This document shows positions 27,536 through 34,893 of a DNA stretch of 63,903 nucleotides, in pieces. The stretch comes from Flavobacterium sp. Root935 (GTDB lineage Bacteria; Bacteroidota; Bacteroidia; Flavobacteriales; Flavobacteriaceae), in assembly GCF_001429295.1 (NCBI RefSeq), contig NZ_LMJL01000010.1:484451-548353 (forward strand). The letters run 5' to 3'. Position 1 is the first letter of the stretch; each line of letters starts with the position of its first letter. Under the pieces are notes generated by a model, which saw only the letters and a program-made list of their open reading frames with translations, had not been told where the DNA came from and made no database searches. The position numbers were made by a program, and so were the translations under genes.

Positions 27536-29191
27536 ATGGCTATTAAAGTAACAATGCCTCGTTTGAGCGATACTATGACGGAAGGAACGGTAGCGACTTG
27601 GTTAAAAAAAGTAGGCGACAAAATCAGCGAAGGAGATATCCTTGCTGAAATTGAAACAGACAAAGCAACAATGGAGTTCGAATCTTTTAACGAAGGAACT
27701 CTTTTACATATTGGAATTCAAGCTGGAGAAACTGCTCCAGTTGATTCATTACTTGCAATCATCGGTAAAGAAGGAGAAGATATTTCTGCTCTTTTAGCTG
27801 GTGGTGACGCTCCTGCTGAAGCGCCAAAAGCGGAAGCTAAAGAAGAAGCTCCTACTGCAGAAGCAAAAACTGAAACTGCTGCTCCTGCAAAAGCAGCTAC
27901 TGAATTACCAAAAGGTGTTGTAGTTGTAACTATGCCACGTTTGAGTGATACAATGACAGAAGGTACAGTAGCAACTTGGTTGAAAAAAGTTGGCGATGCT
28001 GTGGCTGAAGGAGATATTTTAGCAGAAATTGAAACAGACAAAGCTACAATGGAGTTTGAGTCATTCAATGCTGGAACATTATTATACATCGGAATTCAAG
28101 AAGGAAACACTGCTCCTGTTGACAGCTTATTAGCTATCATCGGACCTGCAGGAACTGACATTTCTGGAATTGCTGAAAATTATACTGCTGGAGGCGCTTC
28201 AACTGCAAGTGCACCTGCTGCAGAAGAAACAAAAGCTGCTCCTGCTGCTGAAAAAGAAACAGAAGCAACTGCTGATACTTCATCAAATGGAGGAAGAATT
28301 TTAGCTTCACCTTTAGCTAAGAAAATCGCTTCTGACAAAGGAATTCAATTAAGCCAAGTTAAAGGTTCTGGAGAAAACGGACGTATCGTAAAAAGCGATA
28401 TCGAAAACTTTACTCCATCTGCTCAAGGACAACCTGCCGCTAAAGCTGCTGATGCAAAACAAGAAGCTTCTGCTCCTGCTGCACCAAAGGTATTTGTTCC
28501 TGCTGGAGAAGTTTACACAGAAGAGATCAAAAACTCTCAAATGCGTAAAATTATCGCTAAACGTCTTGCAGAATCTTTATTTACTGCACCTCACTACAAC
28601 TTAGTGATCGAAGTAAGTATGGACGAAGCTATGGGTGCAAGAGCAACTATCAACACTGTTCCTGATACAAAAGTATCTTTCAACGATATGGTAATTAAAG
28701 CTTGTGCTTTAGCATTGAAAAAACACCCAAAAATCAACTCTCAGTGGAAAGAAGATGCTATCATCATCAACCACCACGTAAATATTGGTGTTGCTGTAGC
28801 TGTTGAAGACGGATTAGTAGTTCCTGTATTGAAATTTACAGATGCTATGAGTTTATCTCAAATTGGTGCTTCTGTAAGAGACCTTGCAGGAAGAGCTAAA
28901 AACAAAAAATTAGGACCACAAGAAATGGAAGGAAGTACTTTTACAGTATCTAACCTTGGAATGTTTGGTATTACTGAATTTAATTCTATTATCAATCAGC
29001 CAAACTCTGCAATCCTTTCTGTAGGTGCAATTGTTGAGAAACCAGTAGTTAAAAACGGTCAAATCGTAGTTGGAAACACAATGATGTTATCATTAGCATG
29101 TGACCACAGAACAATTGACGGTGCAACTGGCGCTCAATTCTTACAAACATTAAAACAATACATCGAAAGCCCGGTTACAATGTTGGCATAA
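27536..29191 (+). CDS. pyruvate dehydrogenase E2 component, dihydrolipoamide acetyltransferase
   Basis: E2 forms the core of the pyruvate dehydrogenase complex and transfers acetyl groups to CoA. This 551-residue protein has two N-terminal lipoyl domains whose lipoylated lysines lie in ETDKATMEF (K43 and K169), Ala/Pro/Glu-rich linkers, an E1/E3-binding domain (about 255-290, ASPLAKKIA...GSGENGRI) and the catalytic domain with DHRTIDG near the C-terminus (H524, D528). The two lipoyl domains are nearly identical over about 75 residues, a direct internal repeat at DNA level as well. It is cotranscribed with pdhA. Confidence 0.95.
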   Translation: MAIKVTMPRLSDTMTEGTVATWLKKVGDKISEGDILAEIETDKATMEFESFNEGTLLHIGIQAGETAPVDSLLAIIGKEGEDISALLAGGDAPAEAPKAEAKEEAPTAEAKTETAAPAKAATELPKGVVVVTMPRLSDTMTEGTVATWLKKVGDAVAEGDILAEIETDKATMEFESFNAGTLLYIGIQEGNTAPVDSLLAIIGPAGTDISGIAENYTAGGASTASAPAAEETKAAPAAEKETEATADTSSNGGRILASPLAKKIASDKGIQLSQVKGSGENGRIVKSDIENFTPSAQGQPAAKAADAKQEASAPAAPKVFVPAGEVYTEEIKNSQMRKIIAKRLAESLFTAPHYNLVIEVSMDEAMGARATINTVPDTKVSFNDMVIKACALALKKHPKINSQWKEDAIIINHHVNIGVAVAVEDGLVVPVLKFTDAMSLSQIGASVRDLAGRAKNKKLGPQEMEGSTFTVSNLGMFGITEFNSIINQPNSAILSVGAIVEKPVVKNGQIVVGNTMMLSLACDHRTIDGATGAQFLQTLKQYIESPVTMLA

Positions 29192-29200
29192 TATACACAT

Positions 29201-29223
29201 GTCAGCCCGAGCTAAGTCGAAGG
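29201..29223. repeat. degenerate REP-like arm, family A (GTCAGnCTGAGCGAAGTCGAAG type)
   Basis: A 23-base word resembling the arms at 42438-42492 and 50025-50103, with two or three mismatches and without a visible second arm. Lies between the E2 stop and its terminator. Confidence 0.5.
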
Positions 29224-29235
29224 TTATATTTAATA

Positions 29236-29270
29236 AAATCCCGTTTTGTTTATTCAAAACGGGATTTTTT
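29236..29270 (+). terminator. terminator of the pdh operon
   Basis: AAATCCCGTTTTG (29236-29248) pairs perfectly with CAAAACGGGATTT (29255-29267), with a 6-base loop and a T run. Confidence 0.92.
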
Positions 29271-29306
29271 GTTTAATTTTCATCCTCAAATTCAATACTT
29301 CATAAA

Positions 29307-31154
29307 ATGAAAAAACTAATCCTCGCAGCTTTATTCCTGACAGTAATTGCCTGCCAGAAAAAAGACCAAACGGAAAAAGCAGCCGCTGTTACAGACGAAC
29401 ACAGCTACTCTAAACCAGAACTTGCTGTTGTAAAACATCTTGATCTAGATATTAAAGTCGACTTTGACACACAGACTATTTCAGGAAAAGCTTCTTGGCT
29501 AATTGATAATATCAGCAAAGGGAACGAAATTATTTTCGACGAAAACACTTTAAATATCACAAAAGTAACACTAGGCGACGAAGAAAAAGAAACCAAATTT
29601 GAACTTGGAAAGAATACTGAATTTCACGGAAAACCGCTTCATATTACAATTGAACCAAATACTACCAAAGTAAACATCTATTACAGCACAACAAAAGATG
29701 CTGTTGCTTTACAATGGCTGAAGCCTGAACAAACTGCAGACAAAAAGAAACCATTTTTATTTTCGCAAGGAGAAAGCGTTTGGTCAAGAACATGGATTCC
29801 ATGTCAAGATTCTCCAGGAATTCGTTTTACTTACAATGCAAAAGTTACGGTTCCTAAAGATTTATTAGCCGTAATGAGCGCAGTAAATCCGCAGAAGAAA
29901 AATGATACAGGGGTATATACTTTCAAGCAAGACAAAGCAATTCCGTCTTATTTAATGGCGATTGCCGTGGGAGATATTGAATTTCAATCTATAGACAACA
30001 GAACTGGAGTTTATGCAGAGCCTTCAATGCTAAAAAAATCGGCTTGGGAATTTGCTGAACTAGGAAAAATGGTTGTCGCTGCCGAAAAGCTATATGGACC
30101 TTATCGCTGGGGACGTTATGATGTTTTGGTTTTACCTCCAAGTTTTCCTTATGGCGGAATGGAAAATCCAAACCTAACCTTTTTAACTCCAGGAGTTATT
30201 GCAGGAGATCGTTCGTTAACTAGTTTATTAGCACACGAATTAGGCCACAGCTGGAGCGGAAATTTAGTTACAAACGCAACTTGGGATGATATTTGGTTAA
30301 ACGAAGGTTTTACAACTTATGTAGAACACCGAATAGGAGAAGCTATTTTTGGGAAGAAAGAATTTGAAATGCAAAATGTTATCACCCGTAAGGAACTAGT
30401 TGACAATGTAGCAGAATATGGAGAAACAAGTCCTGACACAAGATTAAAAGTATCTTTAACAGAAAGAAATCCAGATGACGGAATCAGTATGATTCCTTAT
30501 GTAAAAGGTTATGCATTTTTAAGAGTTATAGAAAATGCTGTTGGACGTGAAAAATTTGATATTTTCATTAAAAACTATTTCGATGCACATGCATTTAAAT
30601 CAATTACAACAGAGGATTTTGTAAAATATCTAAATGAAAACCTGATAAAAGGAGACAAAACTTTAGCAGACAAAATCAAACTGGAAGATTGGATTTACAA
30701 ACCCGGAATTCCATCAAACATTACTCCTGTAAGTTCTGCCGATTTTGACGCAATTGATAAAATTCAAAAAAGCTGGAGAGAAACTGGCGTAAAGGGATTA
30801 AGCAAAAAAATAACAACAACTGCAGAAAAACAGCATTTTATAGATCATCTTCCAGCAGATATTACAGTAAAAGAAATGGAAGCAATTGACAATGAATTCA
30901 ACTTTACAAAAGGAGGCAATTTCATTATCAAACGTCAATGGTTTGTTCAGGCATTAATCCACCAATACAAACCAGCATATCCTGCAATTGAACAATTTTT
31001 AATTGGCATAAGCAGAACTGGATCTGTCATGATGCTTTATAAAGAAATGGTTAAAACCCCAGAAGGAAAAATTTGGGCTAAGCAGATTTTTGAAAAAGCA
31101 AAAGCTGGATATCATGCTACTACAATTCAAGCTGTTGAAGGTGTTTTGAAATAA
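29307..31154 (+). CDS. M1 family metallopeptidase lipoprotein (leukotriene-A4-hydrolase-like)
   Basis: This 615-residue aminopeptidase-type protein has a lipoprotein signal (VIAC, C16). The M1 zinc site is HELGH at 310-314 with the third ligand E333 in LNEG, and the exopeptidase motif GGMEN is at 283-287. The C-terminal helical domain matches the leukotriene A4 hydrolase C-terminal type. It most likely trims N-terminal residues from peptides at the periplasmic face or outer membrane. It is monocistronic between two strong terminators. Confidence 0.92.
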   Translation: MKKLILAALFLTVIACQKKDQTEKAAAVTDEHSYSKPELAVVKHLDLDIKVDFDTQTISGKASWLIDNISKGNEIIFDENTLNITKVTLGDEEKETKFELGKNTEFHGKPLHITIEPNTTKVNIYYSTTKDAVALQWLKPEQTADKKKPFLFSQGESVWSRTWIPCQDSPGIRFTYNAKVTVPKDLLAVMSAVNPQKKNDTGVYTFKQDKAIPSYLMAIAVGDIEFQSIDNRTGVYAEPSMLKKSAWEFAELGKMVVAAEKLYGPYRWGRYDVLVLPPSFPYGGMENPNLTFLTPGVIAGDRSLTSLLAHELGHSWSGNLVTNATWDDIWLNEGFTTYVEHRIGEAIFGKKEFEMQNVITRKELVDNVAEYGETSPDTRLKVSLTERNPDDGISMIPYVKGYAFLRVIENAVGREKFDIFIKNYFDAHAFKSITTEDFVKYLNENLIKGDKTLADKIKLEDWIYKPGIPSNITPVSSADFDAIDKIQKSWRETGVKGLSKKITTTAEKQHFIDHLPADITVKEMEAIDNEFNFTKGGNFIIKRQWFVQALIHQYKPAYPAIEQFLIGISRTGSVMMLYKEMVKTPEGKIWAKQIFEKAKAGYHATTIQAVEGVLK

Positions 31155-31176
31155 ATTTTTTAAACTATCATTTTAA

Positions 31177-31210
31177 AAGAGGCTGTCACTTTACGGACAG
31201 CCTCTTTTTT
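31177..31210 (+). terminator. terminator of the M1 peptidase gene
   Basis: AAGAGGCTGTC (31177-31187) and GACAGCCTCTT (31196-31206) form an 11-bp stem with an 8-base loop and a T run. Confidence 0.92.
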
Positions 31211-31223
31211 ATATGCACTATTT

Positions 31224-31248
31224 GTCATTTCGACGGAGGAGAAATGAC
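31224..31248. repeat. short palindromic repeat, family C (GTCATTTCGACGnAGGAGAAATGAC)
   Basis: GTCATTTC and GAAATGAC, 8 bp each, flank the core GACGGAGGA. This is a common intergenic word in Flavobacterium chromosomes as far as I recall; only this copy is seen here. Confidence 0.5.
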
Positions 31249-31396
31249 AAGATTATGATTTTTTCGTTTAAAATAATTGTCAGGGAAAATTGTCCATCAC
31301 ATAGCGTAGATTCTCCATGTTCCAAAATCTGTAATCGTCGCACCTTTGTAATGTCAAAAGACAACAACAAATAATAACATTTAAAATTTAAATAAA

Positions 31397-31927
31397 ATGA
31401 CACGATTAACAGCATTAAACCCAGAAGAAGTAACAGGAAAAACTAAAGATTTATTCAACGCTGTACAAGCAAAATTAGGTGTAGTTCCGAACATGATGAG
31501 AACAATGGGAAATTCACCAGCAGTTTTAGAAGGATATTTGAATTTGAGTGGTGCATTGAGCCACGGAAAACTAAGCGCAAAAACCGGCGAATTAATTGCA
31601 TTAGCAGTTTCAGAAAGCAATTCTTGTGATTATTGTTTAGCAGCTCACACCTTTATTGGAGAAAAATTAGTTAAGGCAGATCCAGCGGTTTTAAAAGCAG
31701 CAAGAACAGGAAATTCAACAGACGCTAAAACAGAAGCAATTTTACAATTAGCTAAAACTTTAATCAGTAAAAATGGTTTAGTAAACGATGAAGATGTCAA
31801 TAAAGCTAAAAATGCAGAAGTTTCTGATGCAGAAATCGCTGAAACTATTGCTCATGTCGCTTTAAATGTTTTAACAAACTATTTCAATAACGTTGCTAAT
31901 ACTGAAATTGATTTTCCAGCAGTATAA
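31397..31927 (+). CDS. carboxymuconolactone decarboxylase / AhpD-like protein
   Basis: This 176-residue all-helical protein carries the AhpD-type redox motif CxxCxxxH as C77-D-Y-C80-L-A-A-H84, which in the family supports peroxide reduction or related thiol chemistry. The length and the N-terminal MTRLTALNPEEVTGKTKDLF are typical of uncharacterised peroxidase-like members rather than of true carboxymuconolactone decarboxylase. An AraC-type regulator gene follows in the same orientation after about 95 bases and may control it or other stress genes; that is inference. Confidence 0.88.
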   Translation: MTRLTALNPEEVTGKTKDLFNAVQAKLGVVPNMMRTMGNSPAVLEGYLNLSGALSHGKLSAKTGELIALAVSESNSCDYCLAAHTFIGEKLVKADPAVLKAARTGNSTDAKTEAILQLAKTLISKNGLVNDEDVNKAKNAEVSDAEIAETIAHVALNVLTNYFNNVANTEIDFPAV

Positions 31928-32023
31928 TTAAAACACCAGCACACTATAACAAAAAACAATTTATAAGGATAGTTGTGAATTTATTTCATAACTATCTTTA
32001 TATTTTCAAAAATACTATTACAT

Positions 32024-32902
32024 ATGAGTTCTTCAAATGTTTCAACTTTGATAAATCCGCAAAATGGCAATTTAGCATTTAAAATTCTTTCTTTTGATGA
32101 CAACAGCCATTTCGACCATTTGCAACGAAACAACTACTACTCTTTAATTTGGGTAACCAAAGGAAAAGGCAAAGTAAAAGCTGATTTTGCAGAACATCAA
32201 TTTGAAGAAAACTCTCTTATAGCCTTTTCACCCTATCAGCCTTTTATGCTTTGCGTAAACGAACCAATTGAAGGAATTGCGATTCATTTTCACCCAGATT
32301 TTTACTGCATTCACATGCATCAAAAAGAAGTTTCATGTAACGGCGTTTTATTCAATAACATTTATCAGCCACCTTATGTTCGTGTTACAGAACAAGCGCT
32401 GCTAACTTTCAAAATGGTTATTGAGCAAATGAAAGCTGAAATTCAAAATGCTGAACTGGCACAATATGAACTGCTAATTTCGTATTTAAAGATATTTTTA
32501 ATTACAGCTTCAAGACTAAAAACAGAGCAATTAGAAGAGCTGAAATCGGTTCCAGATTCAAAAGAACCTGCTATTCTTCAAAATCTGATAGATGCCATTG
32601 AACTTAATTTCAAAACCAAACATTCGGCTGGAAATTATGCAGATCTGCTAAATATTTCACCAAAAGCATTAGCAAAACTCTCTAAGAATTACTTCAATAA
32701 AACACTAACGGACTTAATTTCGGAAAGAATAATTATTGAAGCTAAACGAGAATTGTACTTAACCAATAAAACCGTAAAAGAAATAGCTTACGAACTAGGT
32801 TATGATGACGAACATTATTTCAGCCGTTTCTTTAAAACCAATGCCGATGTTTCGCCTCAGATTTATCGTGAAACTGTAGGGTTTGGAAAAATGGAGGTTT
32901 AA
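32024..32902 (+). CDS. AraC family transcriptional regulator
   Basis: This 292-residue regulator has an N-terminal cupin-like sensing domain (FDDNSHFDHLQRNNYYSLIW, then IAIHFHPDFYCIH) and a C-terminal double helix-turn-helix of the AraC type, including YADLLNISPKALAKLSKNYF and VKEIAYELGYDDEHYFSRFF. The effector is unknown. Its stop codon overlaps that of the convergent glycosyltransferase gene by four bases, with no terminator between them, so the two 3' ends must produce overlapping transcripts. Confidence 0.93.
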   Translation: MSSSNVSTLINPQNGNLAFKILSFDDNSHFDHLQRNNYYSLIWVTKGKGKVKADFAEHQFEENSLIAFSPYQPFMLCVNEPIEGIAIHFHPDFYCIHMHQKEVSCNGVLFNNIYQPPYVRVTEQALLTFKMVIEQMKAEIQNAELAQYELLISYLKIFLITASRLKTEQLEELKSVPDSKEPAILQNLIDAIELNFKTKHSAGNYADLLNISPKALAKLSKNYFNKTLTDLISERIIIEAKRELYLTNKTVKEIAYELGYDDEHYFSRFFKTNADVSPQIYRETVGFGKMEV

Positions 32903-34143
32903 TTTTTATTTTTGGCTTCAATCCATTTTGACATATACATGGTGCTCTTATACGCGTGATGCTGTAGTAAACTGCCCATAAAATTATGAAGCCGATGATT
33001 TGTGGAATCGATTAATAATTTATTGACCAGATTAGTTAATTCGTCTGAATAATTATTTTTTTGATAACATTCATTAATAATCGCAACAGCATTTTTCTGA
33101 GACTCTTTCCACAGATTTTCATCTTTATAAAGTGCAATTGCTTTTTTTGCAAATTCATGCGGATCATCTTCAACAAAACCATTCCATGGTAGATTACCAT
33201 GCATAGCTTCAGAACCAATTGCTGTTGTTACACTTGGCGTTCCGCATTGCATTGCCTCTAACAACTTCCCTTTCAAACCTGCTCCAAAACGAATTGGAGC
33301 CAATACAACCCTCGCCTTTTTCACCACTTCATTAGCATCTGCTGCCCTTCCCATTATAAAAAAACCATTTTTAGGCTGATGTAATTGCAGCACTTTTTGT
33401 GAAGGATAAGCGCCATAAACTTCCAAAACAGCTTCTGGAAAATCTTTTTTTATAGAAGGCCAAATCGCTTCTTTTAAATATTGCACGGTATTCCAATTCG
33501 GCTCGTGAAGAAAATTCCCTATAAAAACATAATGCTGACGATCATCAAATACAGGCAATTGCAATAAATCATCTTCAGCTATTTTATTCACTAAAAAAGG
33601 AAGATAAAAAAGCAAGTCAGAACTAATTCTAAAATTTTCTTTGAGAATTTTCATTTCGAATTCAGAAATAATTAAAGATAAATCAGACCGTAAAATACTA
33701 GCAATTTCACGTTTAGCAACTTCTTCAGAAAACAAATCAGTCATTTCAAAAGTTCGTTTTTCCTTAAAAGCTTTTTGCCTTGCTGTTCTCAAACAATGCA
33801 GATCTTCAGTATCTAAAATTCTGATGGCTTTTGGGCAGTTTTCGATTACTCTCCATCCAAATTGTTCTTCAATCATAAATCTATCAAACAACACAACATC
33901 GGGATTTAGTTCCAACAAAAACGAATCAAAAGTAGCTGAATTAAGTTCTATGCTCTTTTTAATTACTCCAAACTCAGATAAATCAACCATAAAATCACTG
34001 TCCTGCGCTGCGCTGGCAAATGTTATTTCAAATCCGTTTGCTGCGAAAATTGAAATCAACTGCATCATTCTCCCGCCTGCCGCAGAAGAATTTGGCTCAG
34101 GCCACACAAACCCAAGAATTAAAAGTTTTTTTAACTGATTCAT
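32899..34143 (-). CDS. glycosyltransferase, GT-B fold (GT4-like)
   Basis: This 414-residue protein has the C-terminal nucleotide-sugar-binding half typical of GT4 enzymes: YVFIGNFLHEPNWNTVQYL, LEVYGAYPS, and FGAGLKGKLLEAMQCGTPSV followed by TAIGSEAM, with the conserved E in the EAMQCG motif. The N-terminal half begins KLLILGFVWPEPNSSAAGGRM, a usual acceptor-domain start. There is no signal peptide or membrane helix, so it acts in the cytoplasm or at the inner leaflet. The acceptor is unknown and no other polysaccharide synthesis genes lie nearby. Confidence 0.85.
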   Translation of the reverse strand: MNQLKKLLILGFVWPEPNSSAAGGRMMQLISIFAANGFEITFASAAQDSDFMVDLSEFGVIKKSIELNSATFDSFLLELNPDVVLFDRFMIEEQFGWRVIENCPKAIRILDTEDLHCLRTARQKAFKEKRTFEMTDLFSEEVAKREIASILRSDLSLIISEFEMKILKENFRISSDLLFYLPFLVNKIAEDDLLQLPVFDDRQHYVFIGNFLHEPNWNTVQYLKEAIWPSIKKDFPEAVLEVYGAYPSQKVLQLHQPKNGFFIMGRAADANEVVKKARVVLAPIRFGAGLKGKLLEAMQCGTPSVTTAIGSEAMHGNLPWNGFVEDDPHEFAKKAIALYKDENLWKESQKNAVAIINECYQKNNYSDELTNLVNKLLIDSTNHRLHNFMGSLLQHHAYKSTMYMSKWIEAKNKN

Positions 34144-34225
34144 TGTAATTTATTTCAACTTACAAAATAATGCTTTTTTCAGCGCAATAGCACGATATTT
34201 AGTGATTATTAGTGATAAAAAACAC

Positions 34226-34233
34226 TAATTTTG
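34226..34233 (+). promoter_or_regulatory. -7 element of miaE
   Basis: TAATTTTG matches TAnnTTTG exactly and lies 25 bases upstream of the ATG chosen for miaE. An in-frame TTG at 34231 overlaps this element and so is unlikely to be the start. Confidence 0.6.
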
Positions 34234-34257
34234 CACGGAACTAAATGCTGGGAAATT

Positions 34258-34839
34258 ATGTTGGGATTAAAATTAGCTACAGACCCTCGCTGGGTAAATA
34301 TCGTCGAGTCAAACATCGAAGAAATTTTAACGGATCATGCTTGGTGCGAACAAAAAGCAGCTTCAAACGCAATCAGCATTGTTACCTATAACTCTGAATT
34401 AGAGGAATTAGTAACCGAAATGCTCGTGATTGCCAGAGAAGAATTAGAACATTTACAAATGGTTCATGATGTGATAAAGAAACGCGGACTTACTTTGGGA
34501 CGTGAAAGGAAAGACCATTATGTAAATGAACTTTTTAAATTCATGAAAAAAGACGGCAGCCGAAGAGATGCTCTTTGTGATCGATTGTTGTTTTCTGCAA
34601 TGATTGAAGCTAGAAGCTGTGAGCGTTTTAAAGTACTTTCTGAAAATATTAAAGATGAAGAATTAGCTAAATTCTATCGCGACTTAATGATTTCTGAAGC
34701 CGGACATTACACTACTTTTCTAGGTTTTGCCAGAAAATATCAAGACAATATAGACATCGATAAACGATGGAAAGAATGGATTGAATATGAAGGTTCTATT
34801 ATTACCAATTATGGTAAAAAAGAAACTGTACACGGATAA
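34258..34839 (+). CDS. miaE: tRNA-(ms2io6A)-hydroxylase
   Basis: MiaE is a di-iron monooxygenase that hydroxylates the isopentenyl group of ms2i6A37 in tRNAs reading U-starting codons. The 193-residue protein shows two ExxH-type iron motifs (E62-LE-H65, and SEAGH in the C-terminal part) plus the conserved N-terminal TDHAWCEQKAASNAIS. The ATG at 34258 is chosen because an upstream in-frame TTG lies inside a promoter element and adds nine residues foreign to the family. It is monocistronic, with the AsmA-like gene starting 54 bases downstream. Confidence 0.93.
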   Translation: MLGLKLATDPRWVNIVESNIEEILTDHAWCEQKAASNAISIVTYNSELEELVTEMLVIAREELEHLQMVHDVIKKRGLTLGRERKDHYVNELFKFMKKDGSRRDALCDRLLFSAMIEARSCERFKVLSENIKDEELAKFYRDLMISEAGHYTTFLGFARKYQDNIDIDKRWKEWIEYEGSIITNYGKKETVHG

Positions 34840-34893
34840 ATCACGCTCTTTTTTTGACCCCATTTTTTTATATCTAAATACCATAAATTCGCT

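Noticed and set aside
27718..28089. Open frame of 123 codons on the minus strand inside E2
   Set aside because: It mirrors the Ala/Glu-rich linker and lipoyl repeats of E2; its Ala/Ser composition is a shadow of that linker.
33641..34138. Open frame of 165 codons on the plus strand inside the glycosyltransferase gene
   Set aside because: It is the complement of the acceptor domain of a clear glycosyltransferase and is rich in Ser and Ile as expected for an antisense frame.
34231..34257. TTG start for miaE giving nine extra residues
   Set aside because: The TTG overlaps a perfect TAnnTTTG promoter element and the added residues do not belong to the family; the same reasoning rejects TTG starts for ssb (46490) and the HMA lipoprotein (43482).
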